Shown here: one piece after another, positions 9,412 through 19,581 of the stretch
Layout of the letters: every line of letters starts with the position of its first letter
Position numbering within the stretch: position 1 is the stretch's first letter
Assembly (NCBI GenBank): GCA_034180415.1
Contig: JAXFOK010000005.1
Location: forward strand, 66,656 to 130,655
Length of the DNA: 64,000 bases
Origin: CAKMMH01 sp927798255
GTDB taxonomy: Bacteria; Bdellovibrionota_C; UBA2361; CAKMMH01
Direction: 5' to 3'
Position numbers and translations under genes: made by a program
The notes under the pieces: model-generated
Database searches by the model: none
Told to the model about the DNA's origin: nothing
What the model saw: the letters and a program-made list of their open reading frames with translations, nothing else

Positions 9412-12189
9412 ATGAAGGGTAATATCAAATTTTTGGGAATTTTTTTTGTCGTTTATGTTTTTATTTTAAGTTTGATATTCAACAATAACTCATTATCTTA
9501 CCTTAATACTACTAAAATTATAAAAACTTTAAATGTAACTAATTTTAATAAATATAAGGTTAATAATAACAATAAAAACTTTGATTTAGAAATTCCCCTT
9601 AACCCCTATAATAACGGAACCTCTTATACTGTTTCTCTTAAATTAAATAACACTTTAAATAAACTATTCAAAACTCATATAAGCTTATATGATGTAAATA
9701 CAAATAAATTAGCCTATAAGAAACTTTTTAATATAAAAAAAGGAAGAAGCGTAATTCTTGCTAAAATTTCATACGAAACAAAAGATACAAATTATAAACT
9801 AAAAATTGAATCTTCAAATGAAAATATTATAAAAAATATAAAAATTTCTCAAAATAACGTTACACCAAAAATTGTAAATGCTTCCTGCTATGTTTTTCAA
9901 GCTTTAATATATAGCATAATTTTATTTGCTTTTATTTTATTTACCTATTTTCATAGAAAACAAATATTTAATTTAAAAAATATAAGAGATTTTTTTCTAG
10001 TAAGCTTAATTACTCTAATACTACTAGGATACATCTATAATAACTTTAACTGGGATTTTGTTAATGTACCTATTTATTTTCTAGGCTTAAATGATGCCCA
10101 CTGCTTAGCTGTACTAAAAAACGCTATGCAAGGAAATAGCTATTGGCATATTCCAAACTTAGGAGCACCTTTTGGAACAAATGTTTATTATTATCCAATC
10201 CTAATGGGGTTTTATTACTATTTTGGAAGGCTTTTGGGAATTTTTACGAATAATGTCATTTTTGTAAATAATTTATATTTAATATTAACTTTTATACTTT
10301 CTTCTTTTGGGGTTTTTATAATTGCAAGAATTTTTAAAATTAATTATTTTCTTGCCATTCTCGGAGGCTTGCTTTTTTCAATTTCTCAGAATCATTTAAT
10401 AAGAAACGGTCTACACGTCCAAATTTCATCATATTTTGTAAACATAATCGTTTTTTATTACTGTTTTAAAATTGTTAAAGATGAAAAATTCAATAATAAA
10501 TTAATCTTACTAAATGATAAATTAAAATTATACATAGGTTTAATCTTAGGAGCTTTCTTACTTGGGTCAGTAGAAATTTATTATGCTTATTTTGGATTGA
10601 TATTTTTAACTCTAAGTGTGTTTATATCATTATTTAATAAAAGATATACCGCAAGCATTAGAGGATTATTATTTATTTTTTTAATATTTATATGTTTAGC
10701 AAATAGCTTACTTCCTGCTATCATAAACGCAATTTTAAATGGAGCTACTAAATCTGCTGTAAGAAGTCCATCTGAAGCTTTTTATTATGGATTAATGCTA
10801 GTTCATTTGTTTAAACCGTATAATGTTACTAGCTCTCATATTTTTTCTGCTATTTCTAACTCTTATGATAAAGTAATGCCATTTAAAGGAGAAGTGCTTT
10901 ATAATTATCTTGGAATATTAGGAGGAATAGGATTTTTATTATTACTATTATTTTTACTTGTTGAACCCTTTAAAAATATAATACAAAAATATGAAAAGCA
11001 AGAAAATAGAGGAACATTAAGTCTTATTTCGATACTAAATATTTTTGCACTTTTAGTCGGATTTCAAAGTGGTATAGGGATAATAATATCTTTAATGGGG
11101 CTTACGCAATTTAGAGCATATAATCGTATTAGTGTTTATATCTTACTGTTTTCAGTATTTACACTAATTTATTTACTCGATATCTTCTTTAAGAGAGCCT
11201 TTAAAAATAAAACAAACGTATATGTAGCTATCTTTTCATTGTTTTTATTATATATTCATATTGTAGATATTAATCCTTCAAATTTAGTTCAAGATTTTAA
11301 TACAAATAAAGAAAAAGTTAATAATGTAAAAGAGTATGCTAAAAACTTAGATGATTACTATAAAGATGGCGCAAAGATTTTACAATTACCTGTTTTATTA
11401 TTTGTTGATAATTATGTAAGAGATGATTTTACAAACTGTAATTATCAAGTTTGGCCATATCTTTTTACAAAAAATATTAGGTATAGTTTTGGCGCATTTA
11501 AAAATACAAAAGAGTTTTTTATGCAAAATGCACTATTTGATGATAATAATATTGAAAATGTTGTGTCAAATGCTAAGAATTATGGTTTTAATGGAATAAG
11601 CGTAAATACAGATATATATGATAATAGTGATGTCGTAGCTAGTTTAAAAAACCTTTTAGGTGAACCTAAAATTGTAAGCAAGCTTGGAAACATATTATTG
11701 TTTGATTTAAAGGATTATAAATCAAATAAGGAAGTGCATTTTAAAAATATTAATTTAATAGAAAACGATAGTAATATTATTAGTGGATTTAGTGGATTAG
11801 AAAGAGGAAAAGATTTTTATATAAGATGGGCGGTTTTAGATGAAAATTTTAACTTAAAGAAAAATAATGGCATAAATTCTTATATTTATTATATTCCTCC
11901 AAAAGGTAAGTCATATAAGATTGTTTTAAATGTTCACTCTGAAATTGATAATACATTAAAGGTATACGTAAATAATAATAAAGTAGGGGATTTTAAAATT
12001 GAAAAAGGGGATAGTATTTTTGAGACCAAAACAATATTAAAAGGGAGCGGGGCTAAAAAATTAGAACCTAGTGTGTTAATGTTAGAACATAGTAAGTCTT
12101 TTAGACCAAGCAGTTTTGATAATAAATCAATAGATAAAAGAATATTAACATTAGCATATAAGGAAATCTTGGTTAAAATTTTAGAGTAA
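9412..12189 (+). CDS. Large GT-C-like membrane glycosyltransferase, paralogue 2
   Basis: 925 residues, ATG 9412. After one N-terminal membrane helix comes a predicted periplasmic beta-rich domain (about 40-150) with IPLNPYNNGTSY, then the multi-helix GT-C-like core and a soluble C-terminal domain ending in LTLAYKEILVK. The acidic pair of the first loop is Asn227-Asp228 (LGLNDAHCL) instead of Asp-Asp in paralogues 1 and 3. If the first Asp is catalytic, activity may be altered. Strong similarity to the next gene across its whole length shows a tandem duplication. Function is inferred. Confidence 0.65.
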   Translation: MKGNIKFLGIFFVVYVFILSLIFNNNSLSYLNTTKIIKTLNVTNFNKYKVNNNNKNFDLEIPLNPYNNGTSYTVSLKLNNTLNKLFKTHISLYDVNTNKLAYKKLFNIKKGRSVILAKISYETKDTNYKLKIESSNENIIKNIKISQNNVTPKIVNASCYVFQALIYSIILFAFILFTYFHRKQIFNLKNIRDFFLVSLITLILLGYIYNNFNWDFVNVPIYFLGLNDAHCLAVLKNAMQGNSYWHIPNLGAPFGTNVYYYPILMGFYYYFGRLLGIFTNNVIFVNNLYLILTFILSSFGVFIIARIFKINYFLAILGGLLFSISQNHLIRNGLHVQISSYFVNIIVFYYCFKIVKDEKFNNKLILLNDKLKLYIGLILGAFLLGSVEIYYAYFGLIFLTLSVFISLFNKRYTASIRGLLFIFLIFICLANSLLPAIINAILNGATKSAVRSPSEAFYYGLMLVHLFKPYNVTSSHIFSAISNSYDKVMPFKGEVLYNYLGILGGIGFLLLLLFLLVEPFKNIIQKYEKQENRGTLSLISILNIFALLVGFQSGIGIIISLMGLTQFRAYNRISVYILLFSVFTLIYLLDIFFKRAFKNKTNVYVAIFSLFLLYIHIVDINPSNLVQDFNTNKEKVNNVKEYAKNLDDYYKDGAKILQLPVLLFVDNYVRDDFTNCNYQVWPYLFTKNIRYSFGAFKNTKEFFMQNALFDDNNIENVVSNAKNYGFNGISVNTDIYDNSDVVASLKNLLGEPKIVSKLGNILLFDLKDYKSNKEVHFKNINLIENDSNIISGFSGLERGKDFYIRWAVLDENFNLKKNNGINSYIYYIPPKGKSYKIVLNVHSEIDNTLKVYVNNNKVGDFKIEKGDSIFETKTILKGSGAKKLEPSVLMLEHSKSFRPSSFDNKSIDKRILTLAYKEILVKILE

Positions 12190-12303
12190 CTTTACAAATG
12201 TTTTAGATTTTCAATTTTTAATAAATTACTTTATAATATTAATTATTGATAACTATTCAAAAATATTTAATTTTTTCTATATTATATTTTTTAGATTTTA
12301 TTT

Positions 12304-15096
12304 ATGAAAAAACTTTCTTATTTATTTTTATTTATTTTTATTTTGTCTTTTAGCTTAATATTAAGTCTAGTTTTTTATAGAAACCCATTATCAAATATTA
12401 CAAGGACTAAAATTGTAAAAAGTTTTGGTAATACTAATTTAAAAGATATTCAAAGAAATAGTGATAATGATAAATTAGACTTAGAGATTCCCCTTAATCC
12501 TAATAATAATGGTAATTCTTTTACCGCATCAATTAATCTTAATAATTCATTTGATAAGGAAGGCGATATATTAATAAGCTTATATGAAAGAGATACAAAT
12601 AAACTAATATATGATAAGCATTTTAATATTATAAAAGGGGAAAGTGTAATATTTCCTAAAATATTTTATGAAAATAAAGATATAAGTTATATTTTAAAAA
12701 TTAAAGCTGAAAATAAAGAAATTTTAAAAAATATTGTAATTTTTCAAAATGAAATAACTTTAAAATTCATAAATTCAATCTGCTATATTTTTCAAGCATT
12801 ACTATATACGCTAATATTTTGTTCTTTAATTGCATTTTTATATTGTTATAAAGCAAGAATATTTAATATTAAAAATATTAGTATCTTTATTATAACTAGT
12901 ACAATAGTTTTAACATTATTTGGATACCTATATAATAATTTTAATTGGGACATAGTTAATGTTCCTTTATATTTAGTCGGTATTGATGATTTTCATTTCT
13001 TATCCGTTGCGAAAAATGCCGTTGATCGAAATAGTTTTTGGTATATGAATGATATGGGGGCACCATTTGGAGTTGCAAGGTATAACTTCCCAATGCTTAT
13101 GGCATTTTACTATGATTTTTGTTATTTCTTTGGATTTTTTACTAATAATGCAATTTTTATCACTAATTTATATTATATATTAACTTTTATTTTGGCTGTG
13201 TTTGGTTTTGTTTTAATAGCAAAAGAATTAAAAATTAATTATTATCTTGCAGTTCTTGGTGGAATTATATTTTCATTTTCTCAATATCATATATTTAGAA
13301 GTACACATCATCTTACAGCATCTTCTTATTTTGTCGTAACCTTAGTTTTATATTTTTGTTTACATATTGTTTTAAAAGATAAATTTAATAATTGGAATTT
13401 AAAAATTGCAGATAAAATTAAGATATATTCTAGCTTAATACTTAGTAGCTTTTTGATTGGGTCTGTAGATATATTTTATGCGTATTTTGGATGTGCATTT
13501 ATCGCGTTATGTTTACTGATGGCATTATTTAGTAAGAGATATATTGCAAGTCTTAGAGGTTTATTTTTCATAATAATGATTTTACTAGTTCTTGTAAACA
13601 ATTTATATCCATCAATATTAAATAGTATAATTCATGGGACGACCAAAACATCTATGCGAGATCCCTATGAGGTTTTTTTCTATGGATTAAGTTTAGTACA
13701 CCTATTTATGCCAAGAACTTTTGGTGAATTTCACATATTTTCGTGGTTAACACAGTCTTATAATAATTCAAGATTTTTTAGAAGCGAGGCAACAGCTAGT
13801 TATCTTGGTATAATAGGTATTATAGGATTTTTAGTTCTCTTATCTGTTTTACTTATAGATAGTTTTAGAAAAATTCTTCAAAAGTATGAAGAAAATTCTA
13901 ATAAGGGAATGTTAAAATTCTTATCTAGGTTAAATATTTTTGCATTACTTCTTGGATTACAAAGCGCAATAGGTGTGTTTGTCGCATTAGTTGGTTTTAC
14001 TAAGGTTAGAACTTATAATCGTATTTCAGTCTATATATTATTATTTTCGATACTTACAACCATTTATTTGTTTGATATTTTCTTTAAAAAATTTTTTAAA
14101 AATTTTAAACCAGTCTCTAATCAGATTTGTCTTATAATTTTATGTATTGGATTATTGTTTATTCACATAAAAGATACTTATTTAGTAAAATTTCCTCAAA
14201 ATTTTGACGCTAATAATAAGAAAGTTAGCATAGTTAAAAAATATGCCACAAATATTAATAAACATTATAAAAATGGTGCCATGATTTTACAATTGCCTAT
14301 TCTTACATATCCAGAAAATTATGTATCACAAAAGCTAACTAATTGTAACTTTCAAGTGTTTCCATATCTTTTTACAAAAAATATAAAATGGAGTCATGGA
14401 GCATTAAATCACACCAATGAGTCTTTTTTCCAGAAAAGTTTATTTGGCTCTGATGATATTGAGAATGATATTATCAATGCAAAGATTCAAGGTTTTGATG
14501 GAATTAGTATAAATACTGATATTTATGATTATACTGACATTTTAGCGTCTGTTAAAAAAATTTTAGGAAAACCACTTTTTGTAAGTAAGAATAATAAATT
14601 ATATTTTTTTGATTTAACTAATTATAGAATTGATAAGCTAGCTAATGTTAATAACATAAATTTTATCAAGGATGAATTATATTTAGGTGATGGTTGGAGT
14701 GATTTATGGCCACCAAGAGATGTTCAAAGTAGATGGGCATTTGTAGAGAGTAATAAAACGAAAGCAAAAAATAAAAATTTAGGGGGAAGCACATATGTTA
14801 GGTTTATTTCTTATGCTAAATCACCATATAAAATTGTAATTAAAGCTTCATCACCTATAAAAAATCATTTAAAAGTTTATCTAAATAATTCTATTATCGG
14901 AGATTTTTCAGTTAATAAAGGTGATAACGTATTTGAAACAAAATATATTTATGAAGATTCTTCAAAGAATCTTTATGAACCTAACTTAATTAAGTTAGAA
15001 CATTCATTATCGTTTAAACCGAGTGAGATTTATAAAAAAAGTCGTGATCATAGGTCGTTGACTTTAAAATATAATGAGATTAGCTTGAGAGATTAA
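12304..15096 (+). CDS. Large GT-C-like membrane glycosyltransferase, paralogue 3
   Basis: 930 residues, ATG 12304. The domain order is as in paralogue 2: N-terminal helix, periplasmic beta-rich domain with IPLNPNNNGNSF, about a dozen membrane helices, soluble C-terminal domain. The acidic pair Asp228-Asp229 (VGIDDFHFL) is intact. Conserved core segments shared by all three include GAPFG after the first loop, an NxIFxxNLYY-type helix and a LQLPxLxxxxN motif near residue 660. It lies 114 nt after paralogue 2 and ends just before an acyltransferase remnant. It probably acts on undecaprenyl-linked sugars at the periplasmic face. Confidence 0.65.
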   Translation: MKKLSYLFLFIFILSFSLILSLVFYRNPLSNITRTKIVKSFGNTNLKDIQRNSDNDKLDLEIPLNPNNNGNSFTASINLNNSFDKEGDILISLYERDTNKLIYDKHFNIIKGESVIFPKIFYENKDISYILKIKAENKEILKNIVIFQNEITLKFINSICYIFQALLYTLIFCSLIAFLYCYKARIFNIKNISIFIITSTIVLTLFGYLYNNFNWDIVNVPLYLVGIDDFHFLSVAKNAVDRNSFWYMNDMGAPFGVARYNFPMLMAFYYDFCYFFGFFTNNAIFITNLYYILTFILAVFGFVLIAKELKINYYLAVLGGIIFSFSQYHIFRSTHHLTASSYFVVTLVLYFCLHIVLKDKFNNWNLKIADKIKIYSSLILSSFLIGSVDIFYAYFGCAFIALCLLMALFSKRYIASLRGLFFIIMILLVLVNNLYPSILNSIIHGTTKTSMRDPYEVFFYGLSLVHLFMPRTFGEFHIFSWLTQSYNNSRFFRSEATASYLGIIGIIGFLVLLSVLLIDSFRKILQKYEENSNKGMLKFLSRLNIFALLLGLQSAIGVFVALVGFTKVRTYNRISVYILLFSILTTIYLFDIFFKKFFKNFKPVSNQICLIILCIGLLFIHIKDTYLVKFPQNFDANNKKVSIVKKYATNINKHYKNGAMILQLPILTYPENYVSQKLTNCNFQVFPYLFTKNIKWSHGALNHTNESFFQKSLFGSDDIENDIINAKIQGFDGISINTDIYDYTDILASVKKILGKPLFVSKNNKLYFFDLTNYRIDKLANVNNINFIKDELYLGDGWSDLWPPRDVQSRWAFVESNKTKAKNKNLGGSTYVRFISYAKSPYKIVIKASSPIKNHLKVYLNNSIIGDFSVNKGDNVFETKYIYEDSSKNLYEPNLIKLEHSLSFKPSEIYKKSRDHRSLTLKYNEISLRD

Positions 15097-15124
15097 AGTT
15101 CTTGTATAATTGAGGATGATGTAT

Positions 15125-16250
15125 ATGGAACGAAATATACAATTTGCCATCTTACAAACTATTGCAATTATATTTGTTGTAGTAGGGCATAGTGGTGGAA
15201 TTTCGATTGGCTTTGAATGGTTTTCTATAAGTAGTTTTAATATTCCACTCTTTATTTTTATATCAGGATATTTTATAAAGAAGAGCAAGAAAATAAACTG
15301 TTAATAACTTTTATAAAGAAGATTAATAAATTTTTGATACCAGGTCTAATAATTAATGCTATGTATGGTATTTTGTTAATCTTTTTAAAAAAATATGCTC
15401 ACTTGCAGTATGGAAATGAAATTAATTTTACTACTCTTTTTATTCTTCCATTCCAATATTGTTTTCAGCTTGGTATTAATCACCCAATGTGGTTTATTTT
15501 TGCACTGTTCTTAATTCAAATAACATATTTAATACTAAGAAAATTAATTTTTACAAAAAATGATATTATTAAAAATAGCATAATATTTATTACGACTACT
15601 GTATAGGAGTATATTTTGTTCATAAAGCATATGTAATGAATGAAGCGAGAATTGATTTTTATGTTACTGTGCAACATATTGCATACAGACTTTTCTTTTA
15701 TCATCTAGGTTATTTATATCATAAATACATTGAAAAATATGATAAATTGAATAATCTTTTGTATTTTATAATCATTTTTGCTTTGCAGGCATTATTAATA
15801 GTTATCACAAATGGAAATATTGGGATCTCAATGTGGAATGCAAATTATAATAATTTAAAAACATATCCTATCATGGCTTTGATAACGCCACTTACTGGAA
15901 TATTTTTATGGCTTAGAATTTCAAAAATTTTGGTTCCGTCATTTAAAGATAGTAAATTAATAAATTTTATAAGTAAAAATACTTGGTCTGTTATGGTTCA
16001 TCATCAAATGGTATTTATCTTAATTAATTTATTACTATTATCTTGTTATCAGGTCTTTCATATCTTTAGTGATTTTAATGTCGAAGAATTTAGAACGCAA
16101 ATCTGGTATATATATAAATTGTTTGGTTATCATAATTTTGCTTTGATATATGCGTTTTTGGGGCTTGCGATTCCACTTTGTATTAAATATGTTTTGCAAA
16201 GATTATCAACAAGGAATGTTGTAATTAAATATATAGCTAAGATCTTTTAA
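15125..16250 (+). pseudogene. Acyltransferase-3 (OafA-like) family gene broken by two frameshifts
   Basis: Three overlapping fragments in different frames rebuild one polytopic acyltransferase-3 protein. Fragment 1 starts at ATG 15125, preceded by GAGG, and has IAIIFVVVGHSGG with the family's catalytic-type His. It breaks near 15271-15275, where adding one T to the T-run restores GYFYKEEQENKLL. Fragment 2 runs to the stop near 15606 and breaks again around 15604, where one added base restores VIGVYFVHKAYV. Fragment 3 continues to 16250 with several membrane helices. The family O-acylates surface sugars. Two single-base losses in otherwise good sequence suggest a recent pseudogene, or sequencing error at homopolymers. 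Confidence 0.8.
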
Positions 16251-16262
16251 TAAATATTTAAT

Positions 16263-16309
16263 AAAAAATCCTCTTACTTTTTATAAATAGGAAAGTAAGA
16301 GGATTTTTT
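16263..16309. terminator. Bidirectional terminator between convergent genes
   Basis: An 18-nt inverted repeat (aaaaaatcctcttacttt, 16263-16280, with aaagtaagaggatttttt, 16292-16309) has A and T runs on both sides. It serves the acyltransferase remnant (+) and the SPFH gene (-). Confidence 0.88.
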
Positions 16310-16319
16310 AATATTAACT

Positions 16320-17252
16320 TTATTTCTTTTCAGCAGTAGTGGTAGTATTATTACTAAAAATTTCCTTTATTGTATTAAGGCTTCCAAGCACTCCAGAGGT
16401 TTCTACTGGCATAAAGATTTTTGTTGCTTGTCCATTTGCCATTTTCTCAAGAGATTCAAGATATTTTAATGTAATTAAATCTTTAGTTGGACGTCCTTCA
16501 TGCATTGCATTAAATACATTTACAATAGCCTGAGCTTCACCTGATGCTATTGCAATCTTTTTGTATTTCTCAGCATCTGCAACTTGTTTAATAGCCTCGG
16601 CTTCACCTTCGGCTTTTTTGATTTGTGCTTCTTTTTGACCATCAGCTATAAGAATTTGTGATTGCTTCTCAGCTTCTGCCTCAAGGATTTTAGCACGTCT
16701 GTAACGCTCAGCTTTCATTTGTTTATGCATCGCATCTGTAACATCTACAGGTGGTTCAATTCTCTTAATTTCAACTCTTGTAACCTTAGTACCCCATTTA
16801 TCAGTTACTTCATCCAGAGATTTTTGAAGCTTAGCATTAATTGATTCTCTTGAACTTAAAGATTCATCTAGTGACATATCACCAATTACATTTCTTAAAT
16901 TAGTTTGCGCAAGGTTTACAATTGCTAACCAAAAATTTGCTATATTGTAATTATAACAATATGGATCTACTACTTCTAGAAAAACCACGGCATCTACTGT
17001 TGCTACAACATTATCTTTAGTGATAACTTCTTGAGGCGGAATATCTACGACTTGCTCTCTTAAATCAATTTTAACCATGGTTTCTAATAATGGTACAACA
17101 ATTTTTAATCCAGGTTTTAAGATTCTGTCAAATTTACCAAGTCTTTCAACTAGTCCATTTTGATATGGTCTAATTATTTTAATTCCAGAGAGAATAAAAA
17201 TAATTAGCACAACCGCCAAAATTCCAAATATAAAAGTAAAAACTTCTCCCAT
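16320..17252 (-). CDS. SPFH/Band 7 (stomatin-like, QmcA type) membrane protein
   Basis: 310 residues. One N-terminal membrane helix (about 4-24) is followed by IIRPYQNGLVERLGKF, the usual start of the Band 7 domain, then VKIDLREQVVDIPPQEVITKDN and a long Ala/Glu-rich coiled coil (AKILEAEAEKQ... ADGQKEAQ... AEGEAEA), ending in a flexible Thr-rich tail. Such proteins form large membrane-anchored rings that organise membrane microdomains and modulate proteases. An NfeD-family gene lies 240 nt upstream on the same strand, the usual partner of this subclass, which supports the assignment. Confidence 0.92.
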   Translation of the reverse strand: MGEVFTFIFGILAVVLIIFILSGIKIIRPYQNGLVERLGKFDRILKPGLKIVVPLLETMVKIDLREQVVDIPPQEVITKDNVVATVDAVVFLEVVDPYCYNYNIANFWLAIVNLAQTNLRNVIGDMSLDESLSSRESINAKLQKSLDEVTDKWGTKVTRVEIKRIEPPVDVTDAMHKQMKAERYRRAKILEAEAEKQSQILIADGQKEAQIKKAEGEAEAIKQVADAEKYKKIAIASGEAQAIVNVFNAMHEGRPTKDLITLKYLESLEKMANGQATKIFMPVETSGVLGSLNTIKEIFSNNTTTTAEKK

Positions 17253-17492
17253 AATTTCTCCTTAGAAAACGAAAATGAATTTTTACGACAACTAATATAA
17301 TTATTATTTAATTTAATAATACTAGCAATGAGGAATTCTATTTAAGATTTTCTTAGCTTTTAATAAATAATAATTTATTTTTATCAATTTTAGGATCTAA
17401 TAGGATTTCTACACACAAAAAATTTGCAATTTCATTAAAGAAGATGTTTTAAAAAAAAATGCTTAAAAGAGACATTAAATTTTAAATTAAAA

Positions 17493-17942
17493 TTAATCTT
17501 TTTTTGCAATTTCAACAACTAATTTTACACCTGAAATTTTTTTGATTGATACAGTTTCATTTAGTGAAATTTGTTTTCCCGACTCGCTCGTTGCCATCCA
17601 TGTTTCATTCTCAACTTTTACGCTTCCTGTTCCAAATTCTGGAATTTCCTCTGTAACAATTCCGATTAGTCCAATTAATCTTTCCGAGTTTGCCACTTTT
17701 AAATCGTTACCTTTTTTATTGCTAGAAATTCTTTTTTGTCTTAAAAATAAAAATATTGTAAGGGAACTTATTGCGCAAAATGTAAGACATTGATACATAA
17801 ATGAAAGTTTAAATGCAGCACATATTGCAGCACCTGTACAAGCTAGTCCTAAAAATAATAAAACGAAAGTACCAGATAACATTTCTAAAATGAATAAAAG
17901 TGCAGCTATTAGAAACCATATTTGCCAAGAAAGAAGTTCCAT
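17493..17942 (-). CDS. NfeD family membrane protein (short form)
   Basis: 149 residues. The N-terminus starts ELLSWQIWFLIAALLFILEM and contains two to three membrane helices to about residue 70. The C-terminal soluble part (about 85-149) fits the small OB-fold domain of NfeD, with LIGLIGIVTEE, then GSVKVENETWMA and a VVEI end. Short NfeD proteins pair with SPFH proteins and probably assist their assembly. It is encoded just upstream of the SPFH gene on the same strand, likely in one transcript. Confidence 0.85.
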   Translation of the reverse strand: MELLSWQIWFLIAALLFILEMLSGTFVLLFLGLACTGAAICAAFKLSFMYQCLTFCAISSLTIFLFLRQKRISSNKKGNDLKVANSERLIGLIGIVTEEIPEFGTGSVKVENETWMATSESGKQISLNETVSIKKISGVKLVVEIAKKD

Positions 17943-18041
17943 GATTATTTCCCTTATTATTTGATATATTGCATTTTGTAATATATATTAAGAATATTAA
18001 TTTTTAAGTTTGCTAGCAATAATAATTTTTATTTTTTTGCC

Positions 18042-18347
18042 ATGTACGATTTTATAACAGAAAATGACAATTCTTTAATACTATCTTGTTATATTCAAGC
18101 AGGCGCTTCGAAATCCAGGATTTGTGGTGAATTTAATGGAAATTTAAAACTTCAAATTCAATGTCCACCTGTTGATGGAAAAGCAAATAACGAAATTATT
18201 AAATTTCTTTCAAAAACCTTTAATGTCTCAAAATCTAAAGTTGGTATAATAAAAGGAGAGAAACAAAAAACAAAAATTATAAAGATATCAGGGATTTCCA
18301 AAAAAGATTTCGTGAAAATACTTGAAGAATTAGAAAATAGTGATTAA
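18042..18347 (+). CDS. DUF167 (YggU) family protein
   Basis: 101 residues. The family signature is clear: LSCYIQAGASKSRICGEFNGNLK, then CPPVDGKANNEIIKFLSKTF and KVGIIKGEKQKTKIIKISG. DUF167 proteins are small alpha/beta proteins found across bacteria and eukaryotes, with no settled function. The gene is followed 50 nt downstream by an FmdB-type gene and lies divergent from nfeD. Confidence 0.9.
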   Translation: MYDFITENDNSLILSCYIQAGASKSRICGEFNGNLKLQIQCPPVDGKANNEIIKFLSKTFNVSKSKVGIIKGEKQKTKIIKISGISKKDFVKILEELENSD

Positions 18348-18397
18348 TTATATATGTGTTAAAGAGAGTAATTATATTGTGAAGGTCAAAGTAGAAT

Positions 18398-18646
18398 ATG
18401 CCAATATATGAATATAAATGTCCAAATTGTGGAAAGTTTGAAGTTTTCCAAAAGATTACAGAAGAAAATTTGAAAGAATGCCCAAAGTGCAAAGAGCAGG
18501 GGAAAAGTGTTCCTGTAGAAAAATTAATTTCTGAGTCAAGTTTTGTCCTTAAGGGAACCGGTTGGTATGAAACTGACTATGGAAGCAAGTCTCATAGTTG
18601 CTCATCAGGAAAATCATGTGGCTGTAAAGGTCATTGTAACCATTAA
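18398..18646 (+). CDS. FmdB-family zinc-ribbon protein
   Basis: 82 residues. It begins MPIYEYKCPNCGKFEVFQKI and has the paired CPNC and CPKC knuckles of the FmdB/CxxC regulatory-type zinc ribbon, followed by FVLKGTGWYETDY, a conserved segment of the family. The last 15 residues are a Cys/His-rich tail (SCSSGKSCGCKGHCNH) that could bind a second metal. Family members are proposed regulators, but direct function is unknown. Probably in one transcript with the DUF167 gene. Confidence 0.88.
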   Translation: MPIYEYKCPNCGKFEVFQKITEENLKECPKCKEQGKSVPVEKLISESSFVLKGTGWYETDYGSKSHSCSSGKSCGCKGHCNH

Positions 18647-18791
18647 ATGAATTTAAGTATATTTATAAACTAATGATTAAGAATGTTTCGTTAAAAATGA
18701 TTTAATAGTTATATTAAATATTTTTTGAGACTTTTTTCTCATATGAAGAATTTTTTCGAAATGGAAATCTGGTGTCTAGGTATCAGAAAAT

Positions 18792-18821
18792 CTAGGAACC
18801 CTAGCGCTGTTCCTAGTTTTA
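18792..18821. terminator. Terminator between convergent fmdB-like gene and recO
   Basis: Perfect 8-bp stem ctaggaac/gttcctag (18792-18799, 18809-18816), then tttta on the plus side and attttc-like sequence on the minus side. It fits the 3' ends of both flanking genes. Confidence 0.75.
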
Positions 18822-18837
18822 TATAGTGGAATTTTAA

Positions 18838-19440
18838 TTACATATTAGACTTTTTTTGTGGTAAAATGCTCATAAGCATATTTAAACTTTTTAAGTTAGT
18901 TTCTGAAATTTCGATAATTTTATTTATAAGTTGTATTAGATTATTTTTTGATGCAATAAGTTTTCTTTTTGAATCTTCAAAACCAAGTATCACTAAAAGT
19001 GAAAATAGACAATCATAAAGGTGTTTAAAAATTTTTAATTCCTCACTTTCTTTATTAATAACATTTAGTGTGTTTTTTATTAAGTTAAATGCATTTTTAC
19101 ATTCGTCATATTCTTTTATTAAATTATTTGTACATTCCATTAATGTCATGCTTACACATAATTTTTTAAAATTCTCACGTAAATTTTTATAATTTTCGAT
19201 AAATTTAAAATCTTTAAGTTTATTTAAATTTTCATCTGATTCGATTATTTCAAATTGGCAAATATCAAGGACTTCAGGCGCTCCTTGCCCTTTTTTTGCA
19301 CGTTTAACATTTGGTGCAAAAAGAGAAATTTTCTTATTTTCTGATGTTAATATAGTAAAAATCTTATTATAATCTCCAGATTCTGCGTATCTTAATACAA
19401 CGCCATCAATTTTTTTTGTTGATATATTTAAATTTTTCAT
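18838..19440 (-). CDS. recO: DNA repair protein RecO
   Basis: 200 residues, shorter than the usual 230-250. The N-terminal OB fold is recognisable: KIDGVVLRYAESGDYNKIFTILTSENKKISLFAPNVKRAKKG in order, with the basic end typical of RecO. The remainder is helical and has no CxxC zinc ribbon, as in many AT-rich lineages. RecO acts with RecR to load RecA on SSB-coated single-stranded DNA during gap repair. The gene stands alone on the minus strand, divergent from grpE. Confidence comes mainly from the N-terminal domain. Confidence 0.82.
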   Translation of the reverse strand: MKNLNISTKKIDGVVLRYAESGDYNKIFTILTSENKKISLFAPNVKRAKKGQGAPEVLDICQFEIIESDENLNKLKDFKFIENYKNLRENFKKLCVSMTLMECTNNLIKEYDECKNAFNLIKNTLNVINKESEELKIFKHLYDCLFSLLVILGFEDSKRKLIASKNNLIQLINKIIEISETNLKSLNMLMSILPQKKSNM

Positions 19441-19457
19441 AAAAATTGTTCATTTTT

Positions 19458-19487
19458 CTTGAAAGGTTTGCTTTTAGTGATTATATA
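19458..19487 (+). promoter_or_regulatory. Possible heat-shock (RpoH-type) promoter upstream of grpE
   Basis: CTTGAAA at 19458-19464 matches the -35 of RpoH promoters. A TTATAT-like -10 lies about 18 nt downstream (19481-19486). It is about 100 nt before the grpE-dnaK-dnaJ set. No CIRCE inverted repeat was found. The -10 match is weak. Confidence 0.35.
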
Positions 19488-19581
19488 AGAAATCAGTGGA
19501 AAAAATCTATTGTTAAAATATTAATAATAAAGCTTATATTAACTATTTATTTTAATTATTTATTTTAATTTAGGTGTAATA

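Noticed and set aside
18277..18492. Minus-strand open frame over the DUF167/FmdB junction
   Set aside because: Shadow of two well-supported plus-strand genes.
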